Source of the DNA: Gaeumannomyces sp. JS-464
Taxonomy: Eukaryota; Ascomycota; Sordariomycetes; Magnaporthales; Magnaporthaceae
DNA: 64,000 nucleotides
Reading direction: 5' to 3'
NCBI GenBank assembly: GCA_002197995.1
Contig: NGZR01000002.1
Location: 2,728,001 to 2,792,000 of the forward strand
The position numbers were made by a program, and so were the translations under genes. This document shows, in pieces, positions 36,901-48,647 of this stretch. The notes beneath the pieces were generated by a model. That model was not told where the DNA came from. It saw nothing but the letters and a program-made list of their open reading frames with translations, and made no database searches. Every line of letters begins with the position of its first letter. Within the stretch, counting starts at the first letter, position 1.

Positions 36901-37503
36901 TCGGCGGCATCGCCGCCGCCTTCTTCGGCCGCAAGGGCAGCAAGGACAGCAAGGACGGCGGGCCCGGCCGGAAAGGCCGCTGGGCGGCGGCGGCAGCAGC
37001 AGGCGAAACAAATCTGCGTCCGCGGCTGCCGCCGTGGCGGGCCGGTACGGCGTGCTCGGCAACGACAGCGGCGACGAGAAAACGGACGCCGCCGGCTCGG
37101 CGGAGCTGCAGCGCCCGGGGCGGTGCCCGGCGAGGGCTTTGGGTGGGTCATAAGTGGCCGCGACAGCCTGGACCGGCGCACCAAGGCTGCCGCGGCCGCG
37201 GCCGCGGCGGGCGCGACGCCCCCGGCGTGGCTGGGCGGCGACGAGCCGACGCCCGGGTCCGGGACTACGGCGGCCGGCGCCGGGAGCAGCAGCAGCCGGC
37301 CGTCGCCGTTCAAGTACAGCGGCAGCGGCAGCGCGAGCGCGCCGGCGCGGTCCCGGACCAGCGGGAGCGACGCCTCGTCTACCGAGGGCCTGCTCGAGGG
37401 CCAGGACCTGAGCTTCTTCAGCGTCGTCATGGCGCCGCGCCGCGCGCTGAGGGTCGTCAATGGCCTCGAGGATGGGGAGAGGGAACATGTCGAGGAGAAC
37501 TGA
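33965..37503 (+). CDS. kelch-repeat membrane protein with two transmembrane helices
   Basis: A predicted surface protein of about 1,080 residues. From ATG 33965 there is a disordered Ser/Gln-rich N-terminus of about 240 residues with a Pro run, a basic stretch (KLPMGRRPRMK) and a hydrophobic helix (VTMIAMLIAVVLPAFSY, near 34818-34866) acting as signal anchor. The kelch part follows: RANSPTQVCTRWAHQ, NGTVYIYGGQA, NNFLTLDLTKSWDTKTP, YNNLYLYGGQFAD, ELGLSWYFGGHLDLSTTPGW, FIPGWGDMGVLIGLGGG, FQIHVFGGQNLEPF, RAGHACNMRDGQIVVTGGF. Introns are 35036-35163, 35242-35316 and 36126-36200. A second helix (VAAAVLAGLAGLLALYLGFC) lies near 36748-36810, followed by a Gly/Ala/Ser-rich tail. One-base frame changes occur near 34690, 34905, 34965, 37005 and 37120. 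The layout places the beta-propeller outside the membrane. Similar proteins occur widely in Sordariomycetes, but function is unknown to me. Confidence 0.87.
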
Positions 37504-38233
37504 GAGGACGACATTTATTCCATTCACGTTAGTTTGCCTCTCTGGATACAATAACGATTGTGGCATCGGATTTTCAGTCGTTACTGGGCATTTATTCACG
37601 GCCCTGGCTTTAGGGGGCTTCTTTTTCCTACGCTGTTCGATACCCCATCATCACCCTTCGCCTGGAATCTGCATCGAATTTTTCCTCGGATAATTCCTGT
37701 TTGAGTATACGAAAAATTCCCGCATAGATGGAGCTTATTGCAGTTTGCACAAAGCCTTGAACCTTCCCTTTGTTCGTCCCCCTCCATCAAACCGTGATGA
37801 AACTCCTTTGTTGAGTGAGTGGCCTGGTCCTTTCTCTTTTCTCCTGCATTGTTTCATGCAAAACGCAGTGGTGGGGTTCATGGCGACTGTGGCAACTCTA
37901 GATGACTCTGAGCCATGCAGAGCCGCAGCTGTGCGTTTTACCGTTGGCATCGGATTCCGCGGGGAGGAGGGTCCTGACGGCCGTGGCACTGGCCTGAGAG
38001 ACTCGCTAGTAATGGATCTTGTGAGCCGCGTTGCTAGTTCGGATACCTAGAGGGATATCGAGTTCCGGCCATGGGCCAGAAACAAGTTATCCGCCGATAG
38101 CCCGAGGATACGTGTTCTCGCGAGCTGCGCGCGGCCCAACTGCTGTAACGACAGTGACTAGGTATAGCCCGACCAGGTGTCGATTCCTGGCACATGAGTT
38201 TCTTATGAAAGTCTCAACTTTCAAGGCGGTTGA
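37504..38233. other. intergenic between convergent genes
   Basis: About 730 bases between two 3' ends, with no supportable gene. A T-arm-like stem-loop near 38176-38193 was considered and rejected as a tRNA. Confidence 0.5.
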
Positions 38234-39548
38234 TCATGCTACTGCTGCGGCGGACAGTGTATGCGAATGCACGGTGAAGTACTTGCCCAGTCTCTCCTCC
38301 AAGACCCGGAGCATGGACTGTGCCTGATCGGCCTCGCCGTGCTGTATAAAGTACTGGGCCATGTCCATCCCGAGCGAGCGTAAGCGTACCGTGCCGCGGA
38401 TTAGGTGATTCGGGTGTTTCTTTTGTCGGTTGGACCACTCCTCCCAGGTGTTCGGGGCGTGTAGCATAGTCATGGCCAGCTCGTGGCTCGGTCTTGTCGG
38501 GTGATGCAGCGCCAGGTGTGCCAGCTCAAGTTTGTTGGACGTCCTGTCGGGGTTAAGGTAGCGGTGACCAATGTTGGAGAACTGATCAAATAGGCGGCTC
38601 GACGACTTTGAAGGGTGCTGCCAGGCCAGGACGGTTGACTTCCAGTTTAGGATGTGCCAAGTAAGGAGCAGCAATTCGCGCTCGCGCCCGGGTCCCTCGG
38701 CCGGGCCAGATGGTGAGATGAGCCAGGGCTCAGGCAGTGTCTTCTGCGCGCGCAGCAGGCACCTGTACGCATCGTTCATGCTCGGAGAGTTGGAGGACTT
38801 GAACTCGAGCATCCGCATCAGAAGGCCCTTGGCATGTTTCTGACAGAAGGCTGTAGTCTCGGTTTGTTCGGCTTTCACAAGGGCGGCCAGCCAGGACCAC
38901 ACGACTTCTTCGTGGCCCTCAACCATCAAAAAGGGCACAAGTTCGTCGAGGAGCCGGTGATAGGTGAGGAAGGAAAGATTACGCTGCTGGCCAGAGGCCT
39001 GGAGCCACTGGACAACCCTGCGGCCCGCGCCGGCCTCGACCATGGCGTCGCGGACGGACAGCGAGGCCGACTGAATGATCTCGCGGCGCTTGGCCATCAG
39101 ACAGCCCGCCGCCCGCATGGGGGTCATCATACCCTTGGCCACCGCCTCGTCGAAGACCTCCATGGGATCCCGCGCTGCCTGCAGTGCGGATCCGCTGCCG
39201 CCGCTCCTACTGGCATCTGCCCGGATGGCTGGCCCTGTGGCGACGGCGGCGGATGAGGGTTCGTAGCTGAAGAGCGGGTTCGACAGGATGGACTGGACGT
39301 GGTGGTCGGTCGGTCGTATCCGGGCTAGGGTTGGAGCGGGCAGCGCGCGCGAGGCGGCAGCGGCAGAGACGGATAGCCTGGCGACATCCTCGCTCTCTGG
39401 AGTAAAGCCCGGGTGCTCCTCGTCAAGGTGTTTGCGGAAAGATGTGGTGATGGTGTCGAGCAAGCGCTGCGACTCCTTCTGATTGGGGCAGCGGCTGGTG
39501 AATCGAGCCGAGGATTTTGGTCAGGGAGGTCAGGTCCCTGGGCTTCAT
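38234..39548 (-). CDS. conserved-looking helical protein of unknown function
   Basis: I do not recognise the family. The coding sequence most likely starts at ATG 39548 (MKPRDLTSLTKILGSIHQPL) and joins, after one extra C in a C4 run near 39485-39488, to the long frame reading LDTITTSFRKHLDEEHPGFT. The product is about 437 residues, soluble, mostly helical and free of low complexity. Segments such as LLDELVPFLMVEGHEEVVWSWL and MLRVLEERLGKYF have the amphipathic spacing of helical-repeat (TPR/PPR-like) proteins, but no standard repeat is clear. There is no intron, signal peptide or membrane segment. A mitochondrial RNA or translation factor is one possibility, but only by general resemblance. 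Codon use and an uninterrupted frame over 1.2 kb support a real gene. Confidence 0.72.
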
Positions 39549-41111
39549 GATTGCGTTCGCGCCTGGCGACAATGGGTAGAGCGGCGGGAGTAGAGATCGA
39601 GAACGGATCTGATCGGTTGGCTGGGCCTCGCGGTCGGTCGTTGGATTGATTCCCAGCGTCGTTCAGCCGTCGGTCGTGGAATCCATGCGTCAGGTGTCGT
39701 GACGTTCGTTGCGTGATCAATCCGATGTCTAGCTCTCCACCTCCGCCTTTGACCCCACCCGAGATGGTGACAAAGCCAATGACCAGCTCGGACCTCCTTT
39801 TGCTCTTGCTCTGCCCGCAAAGAAGCTTGGATCGAATTATTGCATTGTATTTGGCTTATTGTCAATTTTCTTTAATATTTCCATCCTTTCAAGATGCTTT
39901 GCGACTGGGCCCCACTCAATCTCAACCACGCACGGCCACCATCACCCACGAGGCCAGCCCTCCAGCGCTCGGGTTTGGTCTGATCTCGCGTGTGGGAGGA
40001 CACGTGAACACGAGACGGACGGCCCGACGCCAACCATGGACACAAGGTTGGCAAGGCGCAAAGCATGGGGGGGATCTGATGATGCAATGCCAGCGATGGC
40101 CAGGGTGGTGCGGCGGGGAAGTCGGATGCCTCCTTCGCTCTCGTGTCTGCCTTCTTTGCGAAAGCCGCTCCACAAACATCGGCAAGAGGCCATGCTTTGC
40201 CAGGCGTGCCAGGCTGGGTAGTCGGTAAGCGCACTTGTAGACAATAAGATGGGCAATCTGGACAAATTGCTGTGTTTGCTCATGCGTGTAAACTGCGTTT
40301 CTGTGATGCCAACATGGGTGCAATACAACCGGCACAGCATAATATCCGTGCTGCGACCTATCAATTCCCTGGTCGCATGACGGAATAGGCACCGCAGTAG
40401 CGCGCACCATTTTGTTTTGTCTTCAATCATCAAGGCACAGCGCAAAAAGGCAGACACAAAACCGTGCTATCAGTCTGGGCGTTCAAAGTCGCAAGCGAGG
40501 CAGGGCAACCGTGGGCCGGCCAGTCGCCTTCCCAAGCCGGGTCTAGCGCGCCCCCAGTCGCAGGAGCGTCAGCTCAGTGGCAGAACGGCTCCCCATGCGA
40601 GGCTAGCTGGCTCCATTGGCGCGCTGGTGAGGCATCCGAGCCAAAGCCAAGCCCAGGCGTCGCCCCCAGGATTCTGGTGCTTTTGGGCCTGAGTCGCCCG
40701 CCTAAAAGGGGACCCGGTGGGGCAGCCTTAAGCTGTGCGGCCAATCAGGCGCTAGAAACAGGCAGGCTGGCCTGGAGTCTGGTTGGCTCTCGTCTTGACT
40801 CCGCCCTTTTTTTGCAGCAGGGCAGCAAAACATCACGTTCCCTCTTTCCAACTCTTCCTCGCCATCATCAAATTCCGCACACCACCACGAACCACCACAT
40901 CCCTCGGGCGAGCTGCCCCTCGACCCGTCAGCCCGCATTTCTGATTGACTCGCCCTGCCGGGAGACGAGTTCATTGCATTGTCCTGAGCCCCGGCCCCGA
41001 CCCTCGATCCGAAAATTTCGTGCGCATGCCCGTTCTGAGTCGACCCTGCTGAGCTCGTCGTCGATCCTCCACCCCAACCACCCACCCTTTTCTTCCCAAA
41101 TTCCCTCAGAC
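39549..41111. other. shared upstream region of the helical-protein gene (-) and DEF1 (+)
   Basis: About 1.56 kb between divergent starts. The DEF1 frame stays open for about 650 bases upstream of its ATG, but the peptide is unlike a protein and the region is rich in C/T near the start, so I treat it as promoter and 5' UTR. Confidence 0.5.
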
Positions 41112-44100
41112 ATGTCTTCTGAGGTCCAGTCCAGGCCGGCTGCCTCTCGGGGTAGGGGCGCCGGCCGCGGCGGCAGAGGAGGCCATTCGCGCGGCGGAGC
41201 TCGCCAACAAGCCCGGTCCACCAACGGTGACTCGAAGCACTTCGACTCGCTCGAATCGGTTGAAGATGAGGGAGAGATTGGCGAGCTGAAGAAGCGCTAC
41301 GGCGCCAAGACGAGCCTGATCAAGGAGATGTTCCCGGATTGGTCCGACGTCGACATTCTCTTTGCTCTGCAGGAGACCGACGGTGACGAGAATCTGACCG
41401 TCACCCGCATCGCCGAGGGTAAGTCAGCCGCACCAGGTGGCCTGTTTGCAGAGAAACGGACGTGCCCAACTGACTCTCGACTCTTCCGCCCGGCGCAGGC
41501 ACAATCTCGCAGTGGGGCGAGGTCTCCAAACAGAAGAAGGATCGCTCCAAGGCCAAGCCCGCAGCCAAGGACGCGACATTCACCACTACTACTGGTGATG
41601 CCGGTCCAGGCTACAACAGGGCTCCCAGAGGCGGACGCACCGAGGGCACGCGCGGTCGTGGCCGTGGCACTGAGCGGGGTGGACGCAGCGCGCGCGGTCG
41701 CTCGCAAGCTCCCCCAACGGGACCCACGCCGACAAGAGCGGCCAGCTGTCAGTGCCCACTGAGGAGTCGTCTGCCTGGGACAGCCCCGCGAAATCCGACG
41801 ATGAAGCGCCCGCATGGCCGGCTGCCACTTCTGACTCGACCCCGACCCCTGCTGCCGCCACTGCCGCTTCCCCCGCAAAGCCGCCCGCCGCCACCCCAGA
41901 GCCTCCTCAGAAGACATGGGCCAGCATGCTCAGGCAGTCGACCGCCCCCAAGCCCGCCCCTCCCAAGCCCAAGGCCGCTCCCGCACCACCTCCGCCCGCC
42001 GAAGTCATCGAACCCCTCCCTCCCGTTGCCGAGCCTGTCCCGGCCGACGAGCCCGCGCCAGCCCCCGTCGAGATGCCCGCAGAGCCCGTCGTCAAGGAGA
42101 CGCCACAGGCCCCTATCCCCGAGATCCCCACTGTCGTCCCAGAGGTCGCCCTGCCGCCCTCGCAGGATCAATTGACCGAGACGAACCTGGAGCAGATTAC
42201 CGACATATCGAACCCTCCCGAAACCGAGACGGCCCGCAGCGAAGCCGCCGACCCGTGGGACCCGCGCACTGCGGCAGCCCTCAGCGCCACGGCCACGCCG
42301 CTCTCGGCATCACAGCAGCAGCACCAAGCCCAGCAGGCTGGACGCACTGCCGCCAGCGGCTACGCCACCACCGCCCTCAAGGCTACCGAGCGCTCTGCCA
42401 CTCGCACCCCGAGCTTTGGCCGCCGCCTGCTCGACCAAGAGGAGGCTGTTCGCATGCCGGGCAACCGTGAGGTCGACAGGGCCACCGTCCAGTTTGGTGC
42501 CTTGAACTTTAGCGGACTCGAGGAGGACATTGATGGTGACAGGGAGGAGCCTGAGACCCGGACCCAGCCGCCCGACGACTCGCCCGTATCCCACCCTCGC
42601 ACCTCCCTGCCTGTCGCCCAGCCCGCCGCGGTTCCCGACTCCTTCGCAGCCCAGAAGCCTGCGGCCGTGCCCGCAGCCGCTCCCACGGGCCCTGCAGCTG
42701 GTACTGCTCACCAACCTCTCACCACGTCCATCCCTGACCAACCATCCACTGACATTACTTCGGCAGCTACCCCGTCTGCGCTGGCTCCGCAACAGCCCGC
42801 GGCTACCGCCCCAAGTAAGCAATCCCATAGGCTCTCAGTCCTCAGATCTCCAACCTTTCTCGACTTCAAGTCCTGCTTGCTGACAACAGCGGTTCCTCAG
42901 CTCCTCAACAACCCCAACAACCCCCTCTCTCCTCGCAACCCAGCCAGCCCCAAGGCTTCGGCAGGTTCGCCCAGGACCAGCAACAGTCCTATGGCCAGAA
43001 GTCGTTCGATGCCTTCGCCCAGCAGAACGCCACAAGCGCGCCCCCCGCTAGTCAGCACCAGTTTGATGGCTTTTCGAGCAGCCAAGCCCAATCTCAGGCG
43101 CACAGCCAAGCCTCGGTCCCGGCTCCGGCTCAGGCTCCCGCTGCCGCTCTCAGCTCGGCGCCAACGACTTCAGCTCTTACTACACCGCCGACCACCAAGG
43201 CCGCGGACCCTACAGCTACTACAACCAAAACTATGGCCAGCAGCAACAGGGCATGCAGGGCCAGCAAGATGGTACCCCTCGCGCTCGCTTGGCGGATACA
43301 GTGCTGCTCAGACAGAGAACCTGAGCCAGTACCCCCAGAGCGGTGTTCAGGCTCCGGCCTCGTCTCGCTTCAGCGCCGGATCGGCTCTCGATGCCCAGGG
43401 TAGCGGCAACAACACGCCCAACCCGGCCGGCCAGAGCCAGCAGCAGGCTGGGCAAACTGCTCAGTCGCAGTCCCACGTCCAGCAGGCCCAGCACGCGAGC
43501 CAGTACCCGTACAGCCAGCACCCTTACTCGTACAACGGCCCTTACTACGCCTACATGAACCAGTTTCAGACGGGCTACGGCCAGGGCGGATACGGCGCCC
43601 CCTACGGCAAGCAGGCGGGCGTCTATGGGCAGCCTAACCAATACGGCATGTCACCCAACGCTCCCTACGACCACAGCTCGAGCGGCGCCAGCGGCTTTGG
43701 GCAGCAGTCGTCCCTGCATCGTGGCGACAGCCTCGGATCTGGTCTTGGAGATTACGGTCGTGCCTCGGCGCAGCAGGCTGGTAACCAGGGCCTCGGAAGC
43801 GGCGGTTTCGGCGGCATGCATGACAGTTTTGCCCGTAACGCCTCGTCGTCATACCAGTCGCAGGCCGGTCAGGGTTTCAGCAACCAAGGCCAGCAGCCAG
43901 GTGGCCCCCCGTCTGGGAACGACGACTTGAAGCCGTTCGGCGACAGCAAGGCGGCCGGAGGACCGAGCCCGTCCATCAGTGGCGCCAGGCCCATCTCGGC
44001 TGCCAACAATGCCCAGGCGCAGCAGGGCCTACCCCCCTCGCAGTCCGGCCAGCAGGGAGCCGGCGGCATGGGCAGTTACGGTGGCTACCCGAGCCACCTG

Positions 44101-44286
44101 CAGCAGCAGCAGCAACAGGGACACGGCCTCCATGGTGCTCAGAGCGGCGCTGGCGGCTACGGACTCGGCGGCGCGGCCGCCCAGGGCCACGGCAATAGCC
44201 CTTACGGAGGCTACGGCAACCAGGGCTTTGGCGGAGGCAGTTACTATGGAAACCAGCCGCGCGGTTGGGGCGGTAACTACCATTAG
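41112..44286 (+). CDS. DEF1: RNA polymerase II degradation factor Def1
   Basis: Def1 promotes ubiquitination and degradation of RNA polymerase II stalled at DNA damage. The start MSSEVQSRPAASRGRGAGRG gives a basic RGG-like N-terminus. A CUE domain follows (LKKRYGAKTSLIKEMFPDWS, VDILFALQETDGDENLTVTR), interrupted at its end by intron 41419-41498, and then TISQWGEVSKQKKDR. The long middle part is Pro/Ala-rich with EESSAWDSPAKSDDEAPAW and TRTPSFGRRLLDQEEAVRMP. Intron 2 is about 42815-42889. The C-terminal third is Gln/Ser/Gly/Tyr-rich (QQSYGQKSFDAFAQQ; SYYGNQPRGWGGNYH at the end), as in yeast Def1, where such a region is removed by the proteasome to activate the protein. Frame changes occur near 41711, 42890 and 43280. 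The predicted length is about 1,000 residues. It converges on the Utp16 gene. Confidence 0.9.
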
Positions 44287-45398
44287 AAATCGGGGAGTTC
44301 ATCACCGTCACGACGTCGCCGATCGCCTCCGTATAGGTGGGATGTGAAGAGCCAGACTTGGTCAAAGTCCTCACCCGAATCCTGATCATGGAAAAGAACA
44401 AAGCAAGCTGATGCAAGCTTATATTAATTGAACACGAGAAAGCAAGACCATTTAAAAACAAAAACAACACCCACCCACACATACCCGGATTGGCGTTTCC
44501 GCCGCCACCCACCTCGGTCTGATCGCTCGTTCTCAACACCGTTCCTTCCTCGTCTCCTTTTTCTTTTCTTTTTTCTCATCTTACGCATTGGCTCTTTTTT
44601 CTCTTTGTTACTCGTCAAGGGAGGTGGGAAACTGGTCAGATGTTTTGTTTGTACGATTTGATTACTCTTTCTCTCTACTCGGACACGGCGGTTGGGATGG
44701 ATCGGGAATTCCCCCAGAGAAGGCGGGCGGAACAAAAAAACCCACGTCATAAATTGGAAGTACTCGGTCCTGAATTCTTTCTTGTGTTGTTATGCTCCCC
44801 GCTTCTCTCTTCCTCGACTCCTCTCACTTTTTTTCTGCCCGACTTGCCTGGTATGACGAGTTGGACAGGCACCTGTGACGACTACAAAATGACATTTTCG
44901 GCTGGGTGGGAAGCTCAAACAAAAAATGGGTTTCTGTTTTCTCTGCCTTTTTTTTTCTTTCCAACCTGGTCCTGATGCATGATTCTTCTTTCCTTTCACC
45001 TTTTCACCGTCTCTATTCTCAACACCAAGCAGCAAAACCCGTGGACCTTGGCCTATGGTACTTGGTTAGGGCTGTTTCGGCTGCTCAACACGCCGCCGGT
45101 CAGTGGATAAAATATGGCAACGCAGGAGGCTAGGTACGGCTGTAAAACTGACGAGGGAGAAGAAACCCAGGCCTTAAGGTTGCGACGGGGAATAGCCAAT
45201 GAGTTCCGGATGGGCATGTATGCTGCCAGATGTATTCCCGTGATCATCATGGCTCTCGAAGCTGGGCGGTGCTTTATTCAGCTGCTTGGATACTGCCAAT
45301 TCCTCAACTGAAAAATGCTGTCGATGCATGTTTGCCTCGCATCCACCGCCGCGCCCCCTCTGGACTCACACAACCAACACCCAAAAAGTCTATCCTAT
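44287..45398. other. intergenic between convergent DEF1 and UTP16 genes
   Basis: About 1.1 kb of T-rich and A-rich tracts consistent with 3' UTRs. No gene was seen. Confidence 0.55.
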
Positions 45399-46763
45399 CT
45401 ACTTCTTCAAAAGAAACCCACCGCTCCCGCGAACCTGGACGCGACCCCTGGTCAAGAGCGCGCTCTTCTGGTGGGCCGCATACTTGCTCTTCTTGGGCGC
45501 GAGCCTGTCGTCCCCGCGCGCCTTGAGCACCCTGTAGACCGTGCCGCCAACGCGCTGGTCCACGGGGCCGCGGCCCTCCTCGCGCGCGGCGGCGCGCTCG
45601 GCCGTCTCGAACTTGATCTTCTTGGGCCTCCTTGCCGCTTCTGCGGCAGATCTCCTCCGCTTCTGGCCCGGGCCCGCGTCTGAGTCCGAGTCCGAGTCGT
45701 CCGACTCGAGGAACTCGGCGGGGAGAAGATCGGGCACCTGGCCTTTTGCCTTGCGAGAGGAGCCTGTCTCTCCTCCTCCTCTGTGGCAGGGGCGGAGGCG
45801 GCGGCTGCTACTGCTGCTGCTGCTGCGGCTGCCGCTTTCTGCTCCGCCTCGGCCTCGGCGCGCTTCTGGGCCTGCGACTTGAAGAGCGCGTCCCGCCGCT
45901 GGCGTTTTTGCCTCTGAGCAGCCGCTTGCCTGTTTTTAATGGATTTTTTGCGTCAGCAGTCGCCCGGACTCTCAAAACAAGGTAATCACTCCCGCTTACA
46001 TTTCTGCGGCTTTGGCTGCGATCTGGTCGAGCTTCCTGTTCTCCAGCGCCGCGGCGTGCGACGAGACCGCCTCTGGAGGAGCGTCATCGCCGTCGCCATC
46101 CTCCTCCTCTTCTGACTTGTCATCCTCCGCGCCGTCACCCTCCTGTTGCCTCTGCTCCTCCTGTTTCCTGAGCGAAGCAGCAGCACCGGCGGCGTCCAGG
46201 GGGTTCCTAGCGGGAGCCTCGAGGGGAGTGAAGAACTGCTCCTTGCCGTCGTCGTCGTCGCCGAAGCGGACGTGGGCCGAAGGCGTCTTTTTGACGGCGC
46301 TGCTACTGCCGCCGCTGCCAGCCAGACCCTTTTTGCTGGCAGCAGCCGGGGTCGCCGCATCATCAGGCTGGGTGGACTCCTTAACCCTCACAGCCAGTTT
46401 GCGCTGCCGCTTGGAGGCGGGGCTATCAGCAGCCGGTGAGGACAGCGACGGCCCATCGTCGCCCTCGTCGTTGCCGGCCTGGGCAGAGCTGCGCTTCGAG
46501 CCGCTGCTCCCTGGCGTTGCCGTTACAGCAGCAGCCGGCTGCGCGGGAGTAGGCGCGGGCGCGTCGCTCTCATCGCCGCTCAGGTCCGAGCCGTCGGATG
46601 AGTCTGAGGACAGCTCTATCACCTCTATCGGCTGCTTGGATGGCGGGGATTTTGAATTTGGCTTGGCCCCAGCCTGAGCTAGTGATGATGCCGGGGGCGG
46701 GGCGGCGCCAGCAGGAGACTGCTGCTGCCCTGGCTTGGAAGTTTTCTTGGGTGTCGGCGCCAT
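45399..46763 (-). CDS. UTP16: U3 snoRNA-associated protein Utp16/Bud21
   Basis: A nucleolar component of the small-subunit processome, needed for 18S rRNA maturation. The start MAPTPKKTSKPGQQQSPAG opens a basic, disordered N-terminus with an acidic Ser/Asp run (VIELSSDSSDGSDLSGDESD). The motif HVRFGDDDDGKEQFFTPLEA precedes a charged helix (ALENRKLDQIAAKAAEM). Intron 45930-45999 follows, then QAAAQRQKRQRRDALFKSQA. The C-terminus carries LLPAEFLESDDSDSDSD and the conserved end RVGGTVYRVLKARGDDRLAP, typical of the fungal U3_snoRNA_assoc family. The last residues are GSGGFLLKK. One frame change lies near 45750, just before VPDLLPAEF. The predicted length is near 430 residues. It shares a short divergent promoter with the next gene. 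Confidence 0.82.
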
Positions 46764-47228
46764 CCCGGCCTGCGCAGCCCCAAGATCCGACAGCGAGAAG
46801 ACCGAAGCTAGAGAGATGGATTTTGCGTTTGACCTCAGGCCCTGCTTGACTGCGCAGAGCGGGCTCCAAATGTGGTTGTCTCGGTCGTCACGCGGATCTG
46901 CAAACGGCGGATTGACGGACCGCGGCCGCGAAGTGTGAACCTGTGTGAACCAGCCCGACTTTTTTTCTGTGGGCCTTGATTATCGAGAGCTATCGATTGG
47001 CCGCCAATGTTAGTTCGCACCTTTGCATCTCCACAAGGCTCATCACTTGTGTGGGCCTGCCTCAGCTGCGCAAGCCATGAACGGCACAACAACCCAAGAT
47101 CACCTCACTCTGCGACCCTCGGCGTACTCCATGCTGTCATAGTGCTAGATTCCATGTGACTAGCCCTGCCCTGATATTTCAGGCCTCGACAGGGCGCTAG
47201 TCTCAACTGCAGTAAATCGCTTCAGGCA
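46764..47228. promoter_or_regulatory. short bidirectional promoter region
   Basis: The 465 bases between the divergent starts of UTP16 (-) and the gene at 47229 (+). No other feature was recognised. The small spacing suggests shared regulatory sequence. Confidence 0.45.
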
Positions 47229-48647
47229 ATGGCTGGAAAGGCCCCCAAAATGGCCTCGAGTACGATGTCCGCCTCCAGGGGCTCAGCCACGTGCCTGTTC
47301 CAGGGAGCGCGCCAGTGCTGCACTGCAACAGCACGCCACGCCGCAGGCCTTACGGGTGCCCGGAGGAGGCTATCAAGGTCAGTCCCGTGCGCGATGGCAG
47401 AGACGGTGACAGCAAGGGCCGAATCAACGCGGCAATACGTCGCCCGTCCGAAGCTACTGAAGCCGATGCAAAACAAGGCCGCCTCGCCAAAGAGACAACC
47501 CAGCAGCGGCTCCAAATCACAGCAGTCTCAGGGCGCTCCCATTGAGAATATCGAACCTAGCGTGAACGATTTGCCGGACGTCGAGTTCTGGGACGAGGCC
47601 CGAAAAGACCTCATCCAGAACCGGGGCATGGCCCCAGACGCCGCACCCTTGGATTCGGCCGGGTGCGCCCACTTCACCAAGTTCTACCTCAAAGCCAACC
47701 ACAACGACAAGGGCGAGCCGCTCGCCTGGGCAGCTCCCAGCACCATGAAGAAGCTCGCAACCCTGGACATCCCCCCAACGCACCTGCACTACGTCGCCGT
47801 CCAGATCCTGGCCTCGGGCGAGATCGACCCCGTGGCGCCGGGGCTCATGAAGCTGGCCATGCGCATGCTCGACCACGCCTCTGTCCTCAGCCACCAGCCC
47901 TCCACCCTAACCCTCTGCCTGATGGGCCTGAAACAGATCTCCATCGAGGGGGGCCGGAGGCTCAGCGACCTGCGCCAGCCCTTCGCGGGCGCCATCAGCC
48001 GCTTCCGCGCCCGCTTCCGCAGCAGCAGCGGCGCGGCCGCCAACGACCCGGACGCCCTGGCCGTCTGGGGCCTGATGCAGCTCGTCGACGGCAGCCTCGA
48101 GACGGCCGAGCGCCACCTGCGCCGCGCCCTGGGGCCGAGCCTGCCGCCGCCCACGACCAGTAAGCACGCCGCCGAGCCCGACGTCGCCCTCGAGCCCCGC
48201 CAGCCCCGGTTCGACGCCGAGCCCGCCGCGCTCATGGGGCTCGCCACCGCCACGGCCCGCCTGGGCCGCCCCGCCGCCGACACGGCCGCCTGCCTGGCCG
48301 TCGCCGCGTTCCAGCTCGACCTGGCCCCGGCCTGCTTGCATCTGGGGCTCATGGCCGGCATGACTGAGGAGGATCAGAGCGGCACCGGCGCCGGCAAAGG
48401 GAGTAAAAGCAGCAGCAGGAGCAGTAGATACGTGGCCCAAAGAGAGGACCTGCTCACAAAGGCGGCCATGAACGGGCTCACAGCCGCCTGTCAGGCCCTG
48501 GCCGAGATCGAGCGGTTCAAGGCCTCCGAGGCGAGGAAGGGCGTCACCGATCTCAGCGGCTGCGGGCTCGGGGCCGTCGTGTCGCCCAAGCACCACGAAA
48601 TGTCCGCGGCTGAGTGGGACCGGATCGTCAAGGCGGCGGCGGCATGA
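47229..48647 (+). CDS. protein of unknown function, possibly mitochondrial
   Basis: A single uninterrupted frame of 472 residues with no intron and no frame break, unlike its neighbours. The first 80 residues are rich in Arg, Ala and Ser and poor in acidic residues (GARQCCTATARHAAGLTGAR), as in a mitochondrial targeting sequence. The body reads VNDLPDVEFWDEARKDLIQN, FTKFYLKANHNDKGEPLAWA and helical stretches (LAVWGLMQLVDGSLETAERH; ALMGLATATARLGRPAADTA) that look like TPR/Sel1-type helix pairs. A Ser-rich linker near 48395-48425 precedes YVAQREDLLTKAAMNGLTAA and the end MSAAEWDRIVKAAAA. I do not recognise the family. Internal Met codons at residues 8 and 13 are alternative starts. Confidence 0.78.
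   Translation: MAGKAPKMASSTMSASRGSATCLFQGARQCCTATARHAAGLTGARRRLSRSVPCAMAETVTARAESTRQYVARPKLLKPMQNKAASPKRQPSSGSKSQQSQGAPIENIEPSVNDLPDVEFWDEARKDLIQNRGMAPDAAPLDSAGCAHFTKFYLKANHNDKGEPLAWAAPSTMKKLATLDIPPTHLHYVAVQILASGEIDPVAPGLMKLAMRMLDHASVLSHQPSTLTLCLMGLKQISIEGGRRLSDLRQPFAGAISRFRARFRSSSGAAANDPDALAVWGLMQLVDGSLETAERHLRRALGPSLPPPTTSKHAAEPDVALEPRQPRFDAEPAALMGLATATARLGRPAADTAACLAVAAFQLDLAPACLHLGLMAGMTEEDQSGTGAGKGSKSSSRSSRYVAQREDLLTKAAMNGLTAACQALAEIERFKASEARKGVTDLSGCGLGAVVSPKHHEMSAAEWDRIVKAAAA

Noticed and set aside
38150..38200. T-arm-like stem-loop (CCAGG...CCTGG around TGTCGATT)
   Set aside because: The loop is one base too long and no other tRNA arms can be folded upstream.
40565..40640. tRNA-like A box (AGCTCAGTGGCAGAACG)
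   Set aside because: No matching B box, acceptor stem or anticodon arm follows.
40464..41111. In-frame upstream extension of DEF1
   Set aside because: The peptide is Ser/Pro/Arg-rich and unlike Def1, while the ATG at 41112 gives the expected N-terminus just before the CUE domain.
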